A stretch of DNA of 64,000 nt from positions 1 through 64,000 of the forward strand of contig JBEBHH010000001.1 in NCBI GenBank assembly GCA_040080965.1. Direction: 5' to 3'. Within the stretch, counting starts at the first letter, position 1, and the number at the start of each line of letters is the position of its first letter. The translations under genes were made by a program, and so were the position numbers. Below the pieces are notes generated by a model. It was not told the DNA's origin and searched no databases. It saw nothing but the letters and a program-made list of their open reading frames with translations. This document shows, piece after piece, positions 61,392 to 64,000 of this stretch. This DNA comes from SHZI01 sp040080965. GTDB taxonomy: Bacteria; Pseudomonadota; Gammaproteobacteria; Steroidobacterales; GCA-2729495.

Positions 61392-61961
61392 ATGGATTCG
61401 CAGGGCAGGACTTCAGAGGCGAACCGGCTGATCTGGATCGACCTCGAGATGACCGGGCTCGACACGCAACGGGATTCTATCATCGAGATAGCCACCGTCG
61501 TGACCGACAAGGACCTCGTGGTTGTCGCGGAGGGTCCCGTGCTTGCCATTCACCAGCCCGATGCGGTGCTGGGCGCGATGGACGAGTGGAACACCCGGCA
61601 GCACGGCAAATCCGGCCTGACAGAGCGGGTGCGCCAGAGCACGGTGAGCGCGGCGGAGGCGGAGCGGCAGACCCTGGCCTTTCTATCCCCGCTCCTGGCG
61701 GCCAAGGCGTCACCCATGTGTGGCAACAGCATCTGCCAGGACCGGCGCTTCCTTGCGCGCGAGATGCCGACGCTCGAGGCATTTTTCCACTACCGCAACC
61801 TGGATGTCTCCACCTTCAAGATCGCCGCGGGCCTCTGGGCGCCCCAGGTGCTGGCCGGTGTTACGAAGAGCAGCACCCACCTGGCGCTCGCCGATATCCA
61901 CGACTCCATCGCGGAGCTCCGGCACTACCGCCAGAACCTGATCATCAGCCCGCCGACGTGA
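61392..61961 (+). CDS. orn: Oligoribonuclease
   Basis: A DEDDh exonuclease that degrades 2-5 nt RNAs and linear dinucleotides such as pGpG. The 189-aa protein has WIDLEMTGLD (Asp, Glu), MCGNSICQDRRF (Asp) and HLALADIHDSI (His, Asp), a complete catalytic set. GAGGAG at 61378-61383 is 8 nt before the ATG at 61392, favouring it over the in-frame GTG at 61383. Its last 17 nt overlap the convergent MAPEG gene. Confidence 0.96.
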   Translation: MDSQGRTSEANRLIWIDLEMTGLDTQRDSIIEIATVVTDKDLVVVAEGPVLAIHQPDAVLGAMDEWNTRQHGKSGLTERVRQSTVSAAEAERQTLAFLSPLLAAKASPMCGNSICQDRRFLAREMPTLEAFFHYRNLDVSTFKIAAGLWAPQVLAGVTKSSTHLALADIHDSIAELRHYRQNLIISPPT

Positions 61962-62322
61962 TGAACAGCGCCACAGTACAGCCGAACCCCACGAGCCAGA
62001 CGAGCGAGCGCAGCGTGGACCGGTCGAAGATGTAGCAGATGCCGTAGGCGACCCGCGCCAGAATGAAGGTGGCCGCCAGTGCGTCGATCGTCGCCTGCGG
62101 CGTATCGCAGAGGTGGGCGATGATCACACCTGCCGCAAAGGGCGGGAACGTCTCGTAGGAGTTCTGCTGTGCGTGGTTCGCCCGAGCCGGCCAGCCCGAC
62201 AGGGAGCCGAGGAATTCCCTCGGCCTGGAGTTGTCGTAGCCCTTGATGCCCGACTTGGCGACGCCGGCCCAGATGATGGGCAGTAAGGCGGCCCCCAGCA
62301 CGCACCAGTAGGCGATGGTCAT
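61945..62322 (-). CDS. MAPEG family membrane protein (second)
   Basis: A 125-aa protein with about four transmembrane segments. MAPEG motifs: AKSGIKGYDNSRPREFL, WPARANHAQQNSYETFPPFAAGV (conserved NHxQNSxE-type) and RVAYGICYIFDRSTLRSLVW. This is the eicosanoid/glutathione-related bacterial subgroup of unknown substrate. It differs from the first MAPEG protein at 57189. It lies 22 nt after ppsA and may be cotranscribed with it. Confidence 0.9.
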   Translation of the reverse strand: MTIAYWCVLGAALLPIIWAGVAKSGIKGYDNSRPREFLGSLSGWPARANHAQQNSYETFPPFAAGVIIAHLCDTPQATIDALAATFILARVAYGICYIFDRSTLRSLVWLVGFGCTVALFITSAG

Positions 62323-62344
62323 CAGCGGCGCACTCCGGGCAGCT

Positions 62345-64000
62345 TCATACCTTTTCTCCCGCGAGGAACAGCCAGGTTTCCACCACCGAGTCCGGATTCA
62401 GTGACACGCTGCCGATGCCCTGGGCCACCAGCCAGCGCGCCAGGTCGGGGTGATCGGATGGACCCTGGCCGCAGATCCCGATGTACTTGCCTTCAGCAAG
62501 GCACGCGTCGATGGCCATCTTGAGCAGGATACGGACGGCTTCGTCCCGCTCATCGAACAGTCCGGCCACGAGCCCCGAGTCGCGGTCCAGGCCCAGGGTC
62601 AGCTGGGTCAGGTCGTTGGAGCCGATGGACATGCCATCGAAGTACTGCAGGTACTGGTGGGCGAGGAGGGCGTTGGTCGGCACTTCGCACATCATGATAA
62701 GGCGCAGGCCGTTCTCCCCGCGCCTGAGCCCGTTCGCGGCGAGCAGCTCGGTAACACCGCGCGCCTCGGCCACGGTCCGCACGAACGGGACCATGACCTC
62801 CACGTTGGTCAGGCCCATGTCCTCCCGCACCCGCTTCAACGCCCGGCACTCCAGCTCGAAACAGGGGCGGAAGCTCTCGGCCAGGTAGCGTGATGCGCCA
62901 CGGAAGCCGAGCATCGGGTTCTCCTCGTGGGGCTCGTACTGCTGGCCGCCAATGAGGTTGGCGTACTCGTTCGACTTGAAATCCGAGAGGCGGACAATCA
63001 CCGGGTTGGGCGCAAACGCAGCCGCGATGGTGCTGATGCCCTCGGCCAGCCGGGCCACGAAGAACTCCACCGGGTCGCTGTAGCCGGCCATCTGCTCCCG
63101 GATCACCTCGCGCAGCTCGGGCCGCAGGCGGTCGAATTCCAGGATCGCCTTCGGGTGCACGCCGATCATCCGGTTGACGATGAACTCGAGGCGGGCAAGA
63201 CCTACGCCGTGATTTGGCAGATTGGCGAAGTCGAACGCCCGGTCCGGATTGCCGACGTTCATCATCACCTTGACGGCCAGGTTCGGCAGCTTGCTCAGTT
63301 CGATGCGCTGCTGCTCGAAGTCGAGCACGCCGTCGTAGACGAAGCCCTCGTCGCCCTCCGCGCAGGACACGGTGACAGGAGTGCCATCCGGGATGCTGTG
63401 GGTCGCATCGCCGCAGCCGACGACGGCGGGAATACCCAGCTCCCGCGCAATGATGGCCGCATGGCAGGTCCGGCCGCCGCGGTTCGTGACGATCGCGGAA
63501 GCCCGCTTCATCACCGGTTCCCAGTCGGGATCCGTCATGTCGGCAACCAGCACGTCGCCGTCGCGAACCTGGCTCATTTCGGCCGTGCTCGCGATGATGC
63601 GGGCAGGTCCGGCGCCGATCCGCTGACCGATGCTGCGGCCCTTGACCAGCACCGTCGATCGCGTCCTGAGGCGGTAGCGAAGCAGCGTATTACCCGTGCG
63701 GCTCTGGACCGTCTCCGGCCGTGCCTGAAGGATGTAGAGCTGGCCGTCCACGCCGTCCTTGCCCCACTCGATGTCCATGGGCCGGCCGTAGTGTTCCTCG
63801 ATGATCAGCGCCTGGCGGGCCAGCGACTCCACATCCGCGTCGGAGAGCGAGAACCGGGCGGCGTCGGCGGGCGCCACGTCCTCGGTGCGAACCGTCTTGC
63901 CTGGCTCCGCGGAATCCGAGTACACCATGCGGATCTTCTTGCTGCCCAGCTTCCGGCGGAGCACCGGCCGCTTGCCAGCCCGGAGGGCGGGTTTGTAGAC
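62345..64000 (-). CDS. ppsA: Phosphoenolpyruvate synthase (N-terminal part outside the window)
   Basis: The gene runs off the right edge; the frame stays open to base 64000 and 551 residues are visible. The enzyme converts pyruvate and ATP to PEP, AMP and phosphate for gluconeogenesis. Visible are the end of the nucleotide-binding domain (GRPMDIEWGKDG, LYILQARPETV), the phosphohistidine domain with GGRTCHAAIIARELGIPAVVG, and the PEP/pyruvate-binding barrel with FDGMSIGSNDLTQLTLGLDRDS and the C-terminal Cys in GICGQGPSDHPD. About 230-250 N-terminal residues are missing. Confidence 0.96.
   Translation of the reverse strand, partial: VYKPALRAGKRPVLRRKLGSKKIRMVYSDSAEPGKTVRTEDVAPADAARFSLSDADVESLARQALIIEEHYGRPMDIEWGKDGVDGQLYILQARPETVQSRTGNTLLRYRLRTRSTVLVKGRSIGQRIGAGPARIIASTAEMSQVRDGDVLVADMTDPDWEPVMKRASAIVTNRGGRTCHAAIIARELGIPAVVGCGDATHSIPDGTPVTVSCAEGDEGFVYDGVLDFEQQRIELSKLPNLAVKVMMNVGNPDRAFDFANLPNHGVGLARLEFIVNRMIGVHPKAILEFDRLRPELREVIREQMAGYSDPVEFFVARLAEGISTIAAAFAPNPVIVRLSDFKSNEYANLIGGQQYEPHEENPMLGFRGASRYLAESFRPCFELECRALKRVREDMGLTNVEVMVPFVRTVAEARGVTELLAANGLRRGENGLRLIMMCEVPTNALLAHQYLQYFDGMSIGSNDLTQLTLGLDRDSGLVAGLFDERDEAVRILLKMAIDACLAEGKYIGICGQGPSDHPDLARWLVAQGIGSVSLNPDSVVETWLFLAGEKV

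Overview
The window reads as a chromosomal segment of a GC-rich, free-living gammaproteobacterium. Genes are tightly packed with frequent 1 to 4 nt stop/start overlaps. The gene order matches well-known gammaproteobacterial blocks: nnr-tsaE-amiB-mutL-miaA-hfq-hflX-hflK-hflC, purA, tRNA-Leu, rnr-rlmB-rpsF-rpsR-(membrane protein)-rplI-dnaB-alr; ffh-rpsP-rimM-trmD-rplS; dapA/gcvR-bcp; ffs-dnaX-ybaB-recR; and rsgA/orn. The first 20 kb follow the order I remember from Pseudomonas, but the intervening modules (CHASE2 kinase, TatT-type TRAP transporter, SufU/SufT-type suf operon, class I aldolase) point to another lineage, perhaps near Steroidobacterales, Nevskiales or Xanthomonadales. The sequence alone does not settle this. 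I see no insertion sequence, prophage, integrase, CRISPR array or replication origin, and no stretch over about 300 bases without a gene.

Layout. 1-20.3 kb (+): cell-wall, tRNA-modification, mismatch-repair and RNA-chaperone genes, the HflKC membrane protease regulator, purine synthesis, RNase R, the S6/S18/L9 ribosomal operon, DnaB and alanine racemase; one tRNA-Leu(CAG) lies on the minus strand with its own promoter. 20.3-24.3 kb (-): a three-gene eukaryotic-like signalling operon of CHASE2-Ser/Thr kinase, PP2C phosphatase and double-FHA protein. 24.4-30.7 kb: radA, a CorB-like CNNM protein, ffh and the rpsP-rimM-trmD-rplS operon. 30.7-37.5 kb (+): a TRAP transporter with a TatT lipoprotein, a PQQ-type beta-propeller lipoprotein and sppA. 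37.5-44.5 kb (-): an Fe-S assembly operon (Rrf2 regulator, sufB-C-D-S-U-T, sixA) preceded by a site that fits the IscR type-1 operator. 44.7-52.2 kb: class I aldolase, then mlaFEDCB (+) running head-on into mlaA, bepA, bcp and gcvR (-), which puts all Mla components together. 52.3-57.6 kb: dapA, a small lipoprotein, tRNA-Ser(GGA), a CBS protein, a DUF2189 membrane protein, a cytochrome c-fused sugar dehydrogenase, a GNAT acetyltransferase and a MAPEG protein. 57.6-64 kb: SRP RNA, dnaX-ybaB-recR, rsgA/orn, a second MAPEG protein and a truncated ppsA leaving the right edge.

How the parts fit. Most of the window is core information processing and envelope maintenance: peptidoglycan splitting, Mla lipid transport, BepA quality control, HflKC and SppA. 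The accessory-looking material is the kinase/phosphatase/FHA operon, the TatT TRAP cassette, the two propeller dehydrogenases and the two MAPEG proteins. No clearly new system is evident. The observations most worth following up are the kinase module, the Rrf2/IscR-type operator, a rimM gene with no ordinary start codon, and a very short lipoprotein in the usual bamC position.
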